A stretch of DNA of 63,719 nt from Pseudovirgaria hyperparasitica (GCF_010093815.1 NW_022985574.1:220656-284374); one strand, 5' to 3'; counted from the stretch's first letter, positions 43,218 through 53,784 are shown. Program-made: numbers and translations. Notes: generated from the sequence alone by a model not told the origin.

Positions 43218-43799
43218 GTGATTGATGAGGTTCAAAACACGGCCGGTAATATCATTGACAAAGCAAAAAACCCGACCAACATCGCTTTACCACGGAATAT
43301 CACCATTGGCATTCAGAGCTACTGTGTCAACTTAGACAATAATACGACTTGTCGAGATCTTCCCCTGGACTTGTCCTCTCTACTACCCGCGAACACACTC
43401 CATGTCCTCGAGTCTGTTATGCCAGGCTTTTCATCACTAGCCGAGAAGCTAAATCGGTTTACAGTCCCGATCTTCTTGTACATACTCATTGCCGGGATCA
43501 TGTGCTCATTCAGTCTCTGGCTGGCTTGTATTGTTTTCATATTCCAAGGCACTTTGATCTATGTCCCAGGTCTAGACTCGAAGAAGGTCAGAGGGGGGAT
43601 GGCGCTCCTTTTCAGTTTGCTTTGCCTTATGATCTTCGCGGTGATACTCGGCTTTTTATCGAAGCTTGTTAGCATTTCGGATTTGCTCCCGTCATGGATT
43701 GACTTGAGGTACGGTAGTTTGAAGGATTTAAGCATTGGCGCACTCATACCGGTAATTTTCACGGTAATGACAAGTACAGCGATTCTTCGTTGGGGCTGA
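43218..43799 (+). CDS. SUR7/PalI-like membrane protein, 5' end not found
   Basis: 193 codons from a GTG, so the real start is upstream or lost. A predicted outer segment has NNTTC..DLPLDL with two Cys spaced nine apart and N-glycosylation sites (NIT, NNTT), followed by hydrophobic segments at about residues 82-112, 126-148 and 172-192. This is the order of SUR7/PalI-like fungal proteins (one N-terminal membrane segment, an outer loop with Cys pair, three more segments), which act at eisosomes or in pH sensing. The first membrane segment is missing here. The family call is by layout only. Confidence 0.45.
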   Translation: MIDEVQNTAGNIIDKAKNPTNIALPRNITIGIQSYCVNLDNNTTCRDLPLDLSSLLPANTLHVLESVMPGFSSLAEKLNRFTVPIFLYILIAGIMCSFSLWLACIVFIFQGTLIYVPGLDSKKVRGGMALLFSLLCLMIFAVILGFLSKLVSISDLLPSWIDLRYGSLKDLSIGALIPVIFTVMTSTAILRWG

Positions 43800-43920
43800 G
43801 GAATTTTCCCCACTTGTGACCCCAAACCCACTGCTACCTCCATAGGATAACCAAGGACCAGTTTGAGAGGAATGCTCACCACACTTCCGCGTTTGCCGGG
43901 GCAGCAAAGCGCAAAAGTCA

Positions 43921-44262
43921 TTCACGTATTTGCCTCGTAGCCTAGCAATGTTCAGATCGGGGGAAGGATCGTCATAATCATCCGAGTCCAAGGACGTCGT
44001 ACGCATACGCATAGGCAGCTTCCTTGCGAGGGTTAATGACACCCCTAATCGGTTTATCTTCATGCAGAACTGCACTCAATGCAATGATTGCATCTGTTAT
44101 GGTCCCTGCAGCCTTTGGTGGCCGAACATGGCTTTGTGCAGGCCGTGCGTAGATCAGGACGGCTGTGGGCTTGCCCTCGTCAACATTCGTTCTCTGTCTT
44201 TTCTTCGGTCGATGATGATATAAGGGGTTCTAAGGAATAGGTAGTGGAGGTTTTGTATTGGC
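43921..44262 (-). repeat. Regulator fragment, copy 3, rearranged
   Basis: Minus strand: first PLPIP..PLYHHRPKKRQRTNVDEG and the following part equivalent to 3717-3960, then a short ACGCATACGCATA piece equivalent to about 3548-3560, then a piece equivalent to 2744-2800 (DDYDDPSPDLNIARL). So about 150 bp and about 750 bp present in the 2.1-4.9 kb gene are deleted here. It abuts the kinase-tail duplicate at 44263. Confidence 0.8.
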
Positions 44263-44640
44263 GGAATATCCGGATGCCTTTGGGCTTTATATCTATGACG
44301 GACTGTGCGACATCTCTCGGAGATCTTGCTGCTCATACATTTGTTTCCCAAATTCATGGTGATGCTGACCTCGAATGGTATGTCATGTACGTCACGCGGA
44401 CTACTCGCGTACTGTTGTGGAATGATCTGTATTGTACATAGCCTATCATCCCTCTGTCGCAATCACATCATCGGCTACCCTATCTCTTCTCTGAACCAAT
44501 TTCAACTTCTTGGAACGGGGGCAAGTCTCGAATGGTTTTGGCGTTACGCGAATCGGAATGGGGTAGTTCTGGTCCTGTTGGCCTTGTTAGTACATTCTCC
44601 CAGATGGTCAGCGCCTTCATCTTACTAGCATCTTCAGATC
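44263..44640 (+). repeat. Kinase-tail segment, copy of 24712-25063
   Basis: Plus-strand copy of the segment described at 24712-25063. The frame reads LAAHTFVSQIHGDADLEWYV then MYVTRTTRVLLW, and the non-coding flank continues to about 44634 in both copies. Joined directly to the rearranged regulator fragment at its left. Confidence 0.75.
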
Positions 44641-44878
44641 TGTCAGCCAAGAGACACCGTCCTCGGAGTCACATATATAAATCTTTTGACCGCGCCTTAT
44701 GACGATGAAGATATCTGCGCCATAGCCTTGCGGAACTTTTCATTGACCAATTTTTGGCCCATGGCTACGAGTCAGGTAGGGCTATTTCACATAAAGTATC
44801 AAGTTGCGAAGTATACCCCAGGTAAAGAGCTCATACGAAGTGACTTACGGTAATGTATGCTCAGTCACTAAGGCTTTA

Positions 44879-44961
44879 CTGAGCCGCAGACTTTACTGAG
44901 CCGTCACACTTTACTGAGCCGTCACACTTTACTGAGCCGTCACACTTTACTGAGCCACTAC
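44879..44961. repeat. Minisatellite, 17-18-bp unit x 4-5
   Basis: Units of CTGAGCCGTCACACTTTA: one 17-bp variant, three identical, and a partial. Core CTGAGCC..CTTTA shared with 34582-34661; a stray ACTGAGCCGTGAG follows at about 44994. Confidence 0.9.
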
Positions 44962-45194
44962 AATATTCAACGCTAATATCGTTACGATTGAAACTGAGCC
45001 GTGAGAGATTCTGTCCTGGTGACTAGTCGCCAGCTGATCATGAAACCACATCGGCTTCCACCTGCCCTTTCCAGCGAAGAATTTCAGAAGTGGACTTGCC
45101 GAGGCTTCATATTGAAGTCCTGCCCCAAAGTAGACTGGCCTTTGGACTGTCGACAAGCCTTACCAAATCTGCGACTCGGTACTCATACTTGATA

Positions 45195-45440
45195 ACGAGG
45201 AAGTCCAGAGTATGGACAGCCCAGATCTTTTGGCGTTTACAGACAGCTTGCAGAAATCAAGTGCATCGCAAGACGCGCACAGATTCAACACGGCTTGGCT
45301 GCAATGGCAGGCGTTCATTAATGATGTTCGAAAAGTCAAGGTTATCACAAGTGTGTTGAAGCATTAGTTGGAAAGGACGAGCACTCGAAAGAAGATGGTA
45401 ACAGTCAAGTACCAGTTCAATATGGGCTACTATCTTCTCG
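45195..45440 (+). repeat. Duplicated segment, longer copy (pair of 47890-48045)
   Basis: Contains SPDLLAFTDSLQKSSASQDA then WLQWQAFINDVRKVKVIT in one frame, ending at a TAG. The other copy has the two flanks of this stretch joined with the middle 90 bp deleted. Family not recognised. The 206-codon minus frame over this DNA looks like a shadow. Confidence 0.6.
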
Positions 45441-46228
45441 CAAGAACTGGAGTCACCTGCGGCGAAGCCCAGCCCCCATTCGTCCTTCTCACTGTACCTG
45501 GCGGGCATATGATCAATTTGTCCCAGGTCTTTGGACTGACTTAAGATATCCTCGGGCGCAACGAGTATATCGAAGTCGGCCAGTATACCAGAAGCGCTCT
45601 CGCTCCCATTGCAACTCTTCTCTGAACTCGAGACTCTCAGACAACCAGACTTAACAGGTTGAGGGTGCGAGATTGGCGGAAAGTCGACTCCCTTTTCCGA
45701 ACGGATTAGCCCCATACTGGATAGGTAGGGATACACTTCTAGGCATACCGACAGTGAAAGCCCCTTAAGTATAGTAGAAAAGCAGCTATAAATAGAAGAG
45801 GCACGGAGTGAAAGTGACAAGATCCGGTCCGAGATCCGAAGCGGGCCGTCATTACAGCTGATCTCTTTACATTTCATTTCTAGTTAGTACTCTCGATACA
45901 GCATTGAACAGACTTTTGTGCGTGTGCGAGATAGACAGATCGTCCGACACCCGAGATTCCGTTACCGGTCGTGCAAAGGAAGTCCTCAGCCGTCTGCTTG
46001 ATCCTAGTATACGCCTGGATCCCCGAAACTGGGCCAAGTTTGCTAAATATAGCATCATACTGTATTGCACCCGGACGCCTTTGAAATCGTAATCTTTTTT
46101 TGGTAGCACATCGTTAGCATAGCCCATGAAACATGTTTGATGATACACAGGGATGATTCTAAGCAATGTATAGTATAAAACCTGTTTGGTCAAGCTAGAG
46201 GGCTGCTTGGGAGATACTTCGTACAACG

Positions 46229-47138
46229 ATGGATGACCAGTCTTGCCGTCCAAATATGAGTATCTACAGCATCACGCCTCCAGACAGCGAAGTTGCGCTC
46301 TGTGCTGGTGGCCCTGACAACCTTAATGCCACTTGGGAGAATTGGACCTTTCCTTCGAGCTCTCCACCGGCGATCTTATATCGAAACAACCTAGGGTCTG
46401 GACACATGACAGCTGATTCCTCCGACTTGTTCGCTGACGTCAATGAATACTCCTTTGAGCCGGACTTGAATCTTCTGAGGGCACAATGTCAATCTCCGTG
46501 GCCAATCGAGTTCCAACAAGAAAACTGGGAGTCGCTGCAGGAGACGACCGCAACATGGAACACCACGTCAGAAGATATCTCTTGGAGAGAATGTGAGCCT
46601 CGGGTCGTCCAGACAGACCCATATCATGGACTCCCTGAGCAGGTAGCATTGCTCGAGCTTCGTATGACCCAGGAAGAGTATTGGACAGATCAGCTCCAGC
46701 TCTGTTCTACTCGGCTGGATGCTCGAGCATTTGACTTGGAAAAGAAGTCAGGTTCCTATCAAGGCAGGATTGACTGCCTGGAGGAGAAAGTAATTGCACT
46801 AGAGGGAAGCAGAGAGTTGCTACAGCAAAGCAACGCACAACTCGAAAAGCAGATGAATTCTGCATCAAAGCAGATTGACCGGCTCACGGAGCAGAACACG
46901 GCGCTCCGGTGGTAAGTTGACTGTGCTCTACCTGTCCCCGCATGAGGTCTCATGGGCTGATGGTACACGAAGGGATCTCGATAGCGTAAAAACGTATCTC
47001 GAGCAGTTCCAGGACTGGTCCTTTGAACTCAAAAACTCTGTCGACTCGATCGCGAGCAGTTGCAAGCAGCAAGAGGACGACGGTTCGGAACGGAGACTAA
47101 TAGCTCTGCGACCAAGAAGCGAGACAGCATCGGTTTAA
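46229..47138 (+). CDS. Hypothetical coiled-coil protein (two exons)
   Basis: Coding 46229-46911 and 46973-47138, 282 aa, with a 61-bp intron (GTAAGT..CGAAG; CTGAT branch). ATG in good context (ACGATGGA). Residues 1-140 are acidic, Ser/Thr/Trp-rich, probably disordered; residues about 145-230 form a long coiled coil (VALLELRMTQEEYWTDQLQL, CLEEKVIALEGSRELLQQSN, KQIDRLTEQNTALR) continued after splicing (DSVKTYLEQFQDWSFELKNS). No frame breaks. Family not recognised. It sits between the two copies of the 45.2/47.9-kb duplicated segment. Confidence 0.6.
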
Positions 47139-47889
47139 CCTCGGGCTTATCTGAGACTGTCGGTGATGGCATTCATAGTTATCTACAGACAGGTCCCTAT
47201 CGTAATTATCTGAGAGCTGTATAGCTGCATAATATAGTTCAGCCTAAGATAGCCTGTTGCATTGTGCTTTGACGCCTTATGTATCCGAATTCGACGTAGG
47301 TTTCCGAATTCAGCTAGGTCTCGTGCCCATCCAGAAACCGCTTCATCGGCAACGTTAACTAAGTGAACGTCAAGTCATGATATAGGACGTCCGACTAGGA
47401 GCTTATACGTGTTTCAGCTCGATATGAGCAACTTCAATATTATTTGTTTCATATGCCAATTATCTCATGATCAAATTGTAAATTTATCGATATATGACAT
47501 AGCTAACGCAGATCTTATATTACCTTCGAAAGAAATCAATGCTCAGACAGAGTGAAACTCCACACAGCAGTAGGGACAGTGATGTTGACAAGTCATGCCC
47601 GGTACTTGTTACGTGGACAGGATCGCCTAGCATTACTGTTGGGAAAGCCGTGCCCCCGACAAAAGACCCTGTTCCAGTGCCCCAAAGAACACTCTGCGTC
47701 GAGTTTGGGTATGGATATGGAACTTTGTTTGACAAGGGTGGCGCAGGTGAGAGTGGAGAGAAGCGAGCGACATCAGAAGTGTCGAGGACAGAGCTTGGCA
47801 TCAATGGGTCATCGATCTGTGAGCTTCCGTCCTCTGCTCCTCTCCAAGTGGTTTGACGAAGCTCCGATGACGATGACGTCAGGGTTGGC
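47139..47889. other. No supported gene
   Basis: AT-rich to about 47520, then overlapping frames of 105-152 codons on both strands (47520-48010) with no conserved look. Confidence 0.3.
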
Positions 47890-48045
47890 AAATTTTTCAG
47901 AAGTGGACAACCCAGATCTTTTGGCGTTTATAGACAGTCAAGGTTATCACAAGTGTGTTCAAGCATTGGGTGGAAAGGACGAGTACTCGAAAGAAGATGG
48001 CAACAGCTAAGTACCAGTTCAATACGGGCTACTATCTTCTCGCCG
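47890..48045 (+). repeat. Duplicated segment, deleted copy (pair of 45195-45440)
   Basis: Frame NPDLLAFIDSQGYHKCVQAL corresponds to the left end of the longer copy joined to its right end. The next 60 bases (CCTGGCGGGCATATGATCAA near 48088) are also shared, with 45494 onward. Confidence 0.65.
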
Positions 48046-48275
48046 TTATGACTGCGTCATCACAAGCTCACATTCGTATTTATCTTTGTACCTGGCGGGC
48101 ATATGATCAAACGTTTCTCTTTCTAGTCACCATGCCTGTTATATGTAGGACTCCTGTTACATCTCTATAACTTACATTTCATCGCAGCCAGCCTAGAGAC
48201 TTGCCTCGGAGTGAGAGCAATGAATGGGAACACGGACTAAATTAAGCTGATCAGACTACATGTACATTGCTCAGG

Positions 48276-48345
48276 TCTTACTTAGCTAGACTAGACAGGA
48301 CTGTCAATCAACTTTGTCACGCTTTACTCTACCGAAGTTCCCAGA
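48276..48345. mobile_element. Possible gypsy LTR scrap
   Basis: Resembles the last part of the candidate LTR at 31591-31785 (TCTTACT..AGACTAGA..TGTCAATCAA..GAAGTTCCCA) with a deletion. Weak. Confidence 0.35.
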
Positions 48346-48661
48346 TTGAGAGGGCGCAGGCTCCACGTGCCTAACGTTGCGTGGCATTTCGCTGATAAAC
48401 TGCATTATACCTTGCAGTGATGAGGGCGCGCAGGAAGCTCTCTGCATATCCACGTACTCTGGTAGGAGGCTCAGCAAGTTCTTGGCAGCGTCAATTCCGT
48501 AGCGGCTTAGTCGTTGGTAGCTTCGCCCCTCAGGCATGTTAGGAATAAATGAAAACCCCCTTCCATAAGAAATTATATTCTCTTTGATAACTCTAGAATT
48601 AAGACTCCAGAAAGCTTTCTAACTGTATCTAAAAGTATATTTAGATATTATTAAGAAAACT

Positions 48662-49578
48662 TCCAATAAGAAGATCGTCATCGGCGCAGCCCTCACCGCC
48701 CTCGGTGCCGCCAACATCAGCCACGTCACCGTTGCCTTCCTCGGCGCCCTGAGCACCGTCATCGCAGGCCTGGTCACCTATCTGCGCTCTCGCGGCCAGT
48801 CAATGCGCGCTCGCATGTTCCGCGACGACCTCGAGCGCGTCGTAGATGAGATAGAAAACAGCGAAATCATGTGGCTGGGCATACAGAAGGGTGTACATGG
48901 CTACGACGAGATCGACGTCGACGAGGTCAGCGTGCGCAGCGAGGTCGCCCGCCTCACGCGTCTGTACGATCGCGCTATCAAGAACCACCTGCAGAGCAAC
49001 CCTGAGGGGGTTTTTGAAACCTCAGTTGACCTTCGATTTTTGACGTTTCTGACCTCCAATTCCCGTTTTTCCGCCGAGTATTTGAAACCGTATCTCACCT
49101 CCAGCTTAAAACCCGAGCTGATGACCAGGGTTTAAAGACGGCGTGGTACTAAAGGAAGACGGCGTGGAACTAAAGGAATGTGGCTTCGGGATGGCTAAAC
49201 TTACCTATATTAGGTATAGTTAGAGGTCAAAAATCGACGTTTTTGAGCAGCAAGTATTTTTCGCACGTCGAAAAACTCGAATCTATTCGATTTCGCCTAT
49301 ACTTCGGTAAATTAAGAGAAGCCTAAGAGAAACCATGGATTTAGTATAGACGGACGCCGTCTAAGCGCTTAAAAATAAGGTTATTCTGGAGGTCAAAAAT
49401 CGACCTGAGGTTTCAAAAACCCCCTGAGCTGCACCAGGGTGGTGGTGCCATGGACGCCACCATGGCCATGAGGGCTCGTCCGGTAGGATCGTCGCCTGCT
49501 GCCGCCCCGACGGCCCCTGGGCCCGAGGCTGCAGATGTGGGCGCTGTCGCCGCGCCCACAGGCCCTGTGCCCCCGTAA
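48662..49578 (+). pseudogene. SLATT (2TM effector) domain gene, split by an insertion
   Basis: Left part 48662-49006 and right part 49429-49578, with a 417-bp element between. The left part reads KIVIGAALTALGAANISHVT, FLGALSTVIAGLVTYLRSRG and MRARMFRDDLERVVDEIENS, then VRSEVARLTRLYDRAIKNHL: the fungal SMODS-and-SLOG-associating 2TM effector (SLATT) domain, two helices followed by a basic coil. The right part continues in the same frame with HQGGGAMDATMAMRARPVG and a Pro/Ala-rich end. SLATT domains are predicted membrane-perturbing effectors of bacterial nucleotide-signalling defence; in fungi they are common and of unknown role. The coding block is GC-rich and starts abruptly against AT-rich DNA at about 48660, so the first helix and ATG are missing. 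The gene is inactive twice over. Confidence 0.75.
49007..49423. mobile_element. 417-bp inverted-repeat DNA element
   Basis: Ends are a 19-bp perfect inverted repeat, GGGGTTTTTGAAACCTCAG, with a further shared inner TCGATTTTTGAC block. CTGAG flanks both sides (49002-49006 and 49424-49428). Because the terminal G runs are ambiguous, the target duplication may be 3 bp (TGA, ends GGGGG) to 5 bp. No transposase frame. A related GGTCAAAAATCGACG block occurs inside at about 49227. Non-autonomous element of undetermined superfamily. Confidence 0.82.
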
Positions 49579-49919
49579 GATCTTTGTCCTTCTCGGGAAT
49601 TTTACCCCACGGGAATGAAGCGACTTCAGAGGTGTACATGGAAAGATGACTTGACTGTCTCAATTCAAGGGGGTCGCCTTTTTGACACGGTGTCATCAAT
49701 TCTACGTCGCTCTCAAGAGTTAGATTCATTCATTCAAAATACAGGAAAAGATCTGTATACATAGTCTGAGCCTGACTATCTAAGAGATCGCGCAATCTGT
49801 CAGAGACAACGCTTTGAACGTGCCTCAATCATAATACTGACTGAGAACAAAAGTCTGTGTGTGGGTCTCAATTATCCAAGCAGGGACAAAGCGCTCAGTG
49901 AAAACAAAAGTACCGAGGT
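49579..49919. other. Intergenic
   Basis: No recognisable feature. Confidence 0.3.
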
Positions 49920-50250
49920 CTACCAAACTGTGGTCTTGTTGTGCACCTCCGTCAACGGCGGTTGACGAGGTACTATTTCCACCAGCTTTGAAGGGTCATG
50001 CCATTCAACAGCGTAAACAAAGTGTATGTGCTCGCCTTCTTCCTTAACCCGATACCCAATCTTGAACATATCTGTAATTAAATCCACAGTCCATCCTGTA
50101 AAGCCCGCCCCATCTTGAAAATGTAGTTTGCATACTGAGCCTTCCATCTCTTCAACAAGTAATGGGTTCTCTCTCTCTTTGAAGTAGGGAGTTTTATTCT
50201 GAAGCCCGGTTTTAAGCCACATGTCTTCGAGCTTGGTGAGATCTTCAAAG
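49920..50250 (-). CDS. Conserved-looking exon, family unknown
   Basis: The minus frame reads FEDLTKLEDMWLKTGLQ, KTPYFKERENPLL, MEGSVCKLHFQDGAGFTGWT, VDLITDMFKIGYRVKEEGEH, then HFVYAVEWHDPSKLVEIVPR and ends VHNKTTVW. The composition is that of a folded, conserved protein exon. Before it (about 50250-50330) the frame WDDPFREVVLV is followed by stops, so an intron or decay lies there. I do not recognise the family. Confidence 0.45.
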
Positions 50251-50330
50251 ACTACTCACTCATGCCTTACTTTCTAGACCAAGACCACTTCACGGAATGG
50301 GTCGTCCCATTTGCTTTTAGTTATGCTTCT

Positions 50331-51156
50331 TACGAGAGCTATAATGGACAGGTTTGCTTCTACTATTATCGTCTTGCCTTTAGGGAGAGTAAAATTAGAG
50401 TTATTTATCCTAAGAAGAGTAGTTTATCGTTACCGTAATTGAGTCGTCGAAAGTCAAGGTAGCTAAGACAGAGCACATGACTCGGCTCGCGATTACTGTA
50501 GCACTACTGCCTTAAAGTAAAGAAATCGGCGAAGATACCACGAATATGACAGCACCCTCCCATCCACGCTGATGCACTCCACCGCAGTCACCATTGTCCG
50601 TTTCTCGCCGGCGCCTCGATGCTCGGAACCAAATCTGTGCTTTTCTTGCTTCAGCTATACCTCTTAGAGATACCGACATCGTAGTGCATATCATGACCAC
50701 GTGACTCCCGAAAGATGCGTAGCAGATTTACGAGGGAAATATTTGTTAGCTCTCTGCCGCAATGCATTCATCTGCAACCAAATCAGCGCCCCTGGTCGTC
50801 CCTCACTCGAAAGCTGGACACGAGGGCACGGTACTCTGCCACACTACCCAGCAATCACTGTATTTGAAGAAGACATAGACAAAGAGGACAGGTCTAATAT
50901 TATTTTTGATCAAGAAAATCCAAAAGCCAAAGGCAAATCTTTCCGTCAAGCTCTCGTCTCTGTGTGCTCTCTAATTTCGCGGCCTCGGCGTCCTCCTTGC
51001 TCTCTTCGCCGTCGGCTCCCTTCTCGAGTGAGTCTGCATCCGGTCTGCCTGGGAGAAGAAGGAGAAGAAGGAGAAGCCCTGGACTCGAACAGATATTACA
51101 TAAAGCCTCCTGTAGTCCTCATCATGAGCGGTGGAGCTCATTATGTAATCTTCGAA
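50331..51156. other. Weak frames only
   Basis: A plus frame at 50701-51162 (153 codons) contains LESWTRGHGTLPHYPAITVF but has no clear family and ends in low-complexity Arg/Glu. Could be a fragment; evidence is too thin to call a gene. Confidence 0.25.
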
Positions 51157-52680
51157 TTATAGAAAAGACAGCAAAAATCTTGCTGTAATGCGGCTTGTGT
51201 ATTGTCGCCAGTTGTGCATGGAAACGGCCACGCGTGTCCGCTCTTCAAGAAAATTCCCTGGAGAAATTAGCAAAGATCCAGTGACCAAGGGGGGAATGAA
51301 ATTTGTACTTTTGTCTTGGATGAGCGAACTTAGTTTCTGGAGGCATGTGATCATTCCCGGTTGAGTGATCTTCGCGCTCCAGTCATTTTTACAATCTTTG
51401 ATCGGATTACAGCTGCGAGCATACTTCTTTTGGAAAAGCTCTATGATAATGTCGAAGCATCCGTCAATTCTTCGGACAGCTTCATTTGCGCTTTCCTCCG
51501 CGAAGCTCCTCTCAAAATCTCCTTGACCCACTCTACCATCCAGAATACTGTTAACATTCTTCTGGATGCCTTCGACAGCAATGGCTAAACCAAGAACGAT
51601 AATGAACGCATCGGTCCATTTATCGTAGCCTTTACTACCCTCCAGCATGTTTTGCAGACGTCCTAGTAGCATCTTCACCATTTCTCTCTGTAATCGTGCG
51701 TAGAAATGTTTGATTTGTCGGTTCGCCAGACGCGGCGAAGTCTTGTCGCCGTAGTCATCTGGTCTATAGTTTGATAGCTTTGAGAGGATGTCAACTTTGT
51801 GTTCGTCAGGTATGGTCAAAATGTGTGCAACAATATAGGTGGTGATTATGAGATAATAAACTTCCGTCAGTAATTTCTCCTCCATGTTATTAGCAAGGTG
51901 TCCAACGACCACGTCACGGGCATGTGCGCTCATACCTATTCGGCTCCCTGAGTAGGGTAGATGTTAACTAGACACTCGAACATCTGTTTCGCGAATTCTT
52001 CCTTTTCACCCACATAGTACTGTCCGACAAAGGTGGGCATGAAATGAGTAGCGATCTGTTTGACGTGAGTGTCATATTTGGTCTCATCCTCAGTAGAATC
52101 AATGCTCTGTAGCCCAAGTGGAGGCGAAGCCTTTTCTACACGAATGTTTTGGCCCGTTTTTGCGTCCTTGAAGTGTTGGAATTGCCGTAACAATACAGGA
52201 TTACTCGGCTTGAATTCATAAACGTCAACTTCAAGCCAGGGCAAGCGCCATCCTGGCATCAATTGGATCTTGATCATAGACTTTCCCCAATCATGGACAT
52301 TCGTTTCGCACAGTTCGATTAACGTCTTTTTGCTGTGGAGGTCGGAAATCCAGGCTATAATCTGTTAGCACTGTTCAGTATACTCATGTTCGGAACATAC
52401 GTGGTAGGGAGAAAAATCATAAGATCAGGAAGTGTATCACGACAGCAGCCTAGTTTCCAATCATGACTTGGATTTTGAGATCGATTTCGCCTGGGTAGCA
52501 CTGAAACGGTCTGCTGAGCTATGGCTCTAGAAGAGTGGACTGCTCCTACTTCATATCTCTGAATCATGCAGGGCCAACAGACAGGTGCTTTCTGGTCTGT
52601 AACGAAATTATCCTTCGAGGCGGAGCTAGCTCCTTGCCATGTAGGACCCGGATCCGAGAACGCCAATGGTAGATGTATAG
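51157..52680 (-). pseudogene. Zn2Cys6-like regulator, degraded
   Basis: Minus strand. Near 52590-52550 the frame reads APVCWPCMIQRYE, the first half of a degraded Cys cluster. An acceptor near 52357 opens WISDLHSKKTLIELCETNVH, WGKSMIKIQLMPGWRLPWLE, FKPSNPVLLRQFQHFKDAKT and FVGQYYVGEKEEFAKQMF to 51936. Then a different frame (51933-51157) gives LLTEVYYLIITTYIVAHILT, RLQREMVKMLLGRLQNMLEG and AFIIVLGLAIAVEGIQKNV, the helical C-terminal half common in this fungal regulator group. The break at 51936/51933 has no convincing intron. Zinc cluster incomplete, so likely non-functional. Confidence 0.55.
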
Positions 52681-53784
52681 CCTCGAAAACAGTCCGTAAA
52701 AAGGTCTCGAAATTTATAGTGCATAATCTATCACGGGTCTAGCTAGGTATATTATATACTACCTTCTCTAAGTCTCTGCTTATAGCTCTATTCATTAATT
52801 CTTCTAAAAAATAATAAGTTAGAAAGATAGAAAGCGTCTATAGCTATAATCTGATACTAATCTCCATTATATATTAGAGGCCCAGAAAAGAGATATAAGA
52901 AATAGGATCGTGTCTCTGTGTAGTGGCAGCATTGCTACTGGATTACCCTCCACGGCAGGCGCCTAAAGATGACTTCGGAGAGAGCAAGGTATTAGACATG
53001 ACTTGTGCATTGAGTTGGAGGAGGGATGGACGAAGTGAGAAATGTGCCTCTGCACATGAAGCTCATTCCGCTCATCCGACGGTCGTTTATTCCGTCGAAA
53101 GAATCCAGAGATTTTTCCTCAGAACCAAGATTCGAATGCTCTTGGTTGGCCTCTCGACCACCGTGCGTTTTGTTCCGTGTGGCATGAATTAACGCAACGG
53201 TCATCTGAATTGCTGGAGGTAACGTCATAAACAAGGTGTTCGTTTTATACAAAGCCAGCAAGATGGTGAGAGATAGTGAGTACGGTATCCCCTGGAACAT
53301 CAGCAACGTTTGATAGCCGTGCGACAGACTTACCTTATTGGTACACACACTGGCTGGTATAATGGCGACAGTAAGGACAGCTAAAATCCCGTGACGAATG
53401 ATACTTCGACTTATGAAATCATTTCCTTTGGATTCCTTATGTGTTGGCCTTCTTTCTCCTAGTCCCTCTCTGCTACTTTGTTGGTTTGAGTGGATCATGA
53501 ACGAGGACACTCTGTGCAAGAAACATGGAAAGCTGACGCCGCACGAGATTCAGCCACAGACATCTCCCAGCCCGGAGAGTGAATCTTCTACCAGTTATCA
53601 ACTATCAAAGGCCCTGGCCGGTAATGGGGTTGACTCGTCCCAACTCAAGATTGCAAAATCAGATTCGAAATCGATCGAAGATAGATACATCACGTTACCG
53701 ATGAGTCACTTTGATCAATTCTTAGAAACCTGAGGTCGGTCTATCCCATGACGCCAATCTAAATACAGCTCCGGCGTGAACCCA
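52681..53784. other. Uncertain frames
   Basis: A 175-codon minus frame (53519-52992) has two hydrophobic stretches (ILAVLTVAIIPASV; IPYSLSLTILLALY) and a 111-codon plus frame (53398-53733) overlaps it. Either could be an exon; neither family is recognised. Confidence 0.3.

Noticed and set aside
45257-45877. 206-codon minus-strand frame
   Set aside because: No domain, and the duplicated copy at 47.9 kb does not preserve this frame better than the plus frame.
39288-49578. A joint defence island (collagen-like, T5orf172, SLATT)
   Set aside because: Genes are far apart, on mixed relics, with no shared regulation or conserved order visible; only listed as separate observations.
50691-50706. CACGTG site as a regulatory element
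   Set aside because: A single palindromic hexamer is expected by chance and no clear gene start is linked to it.
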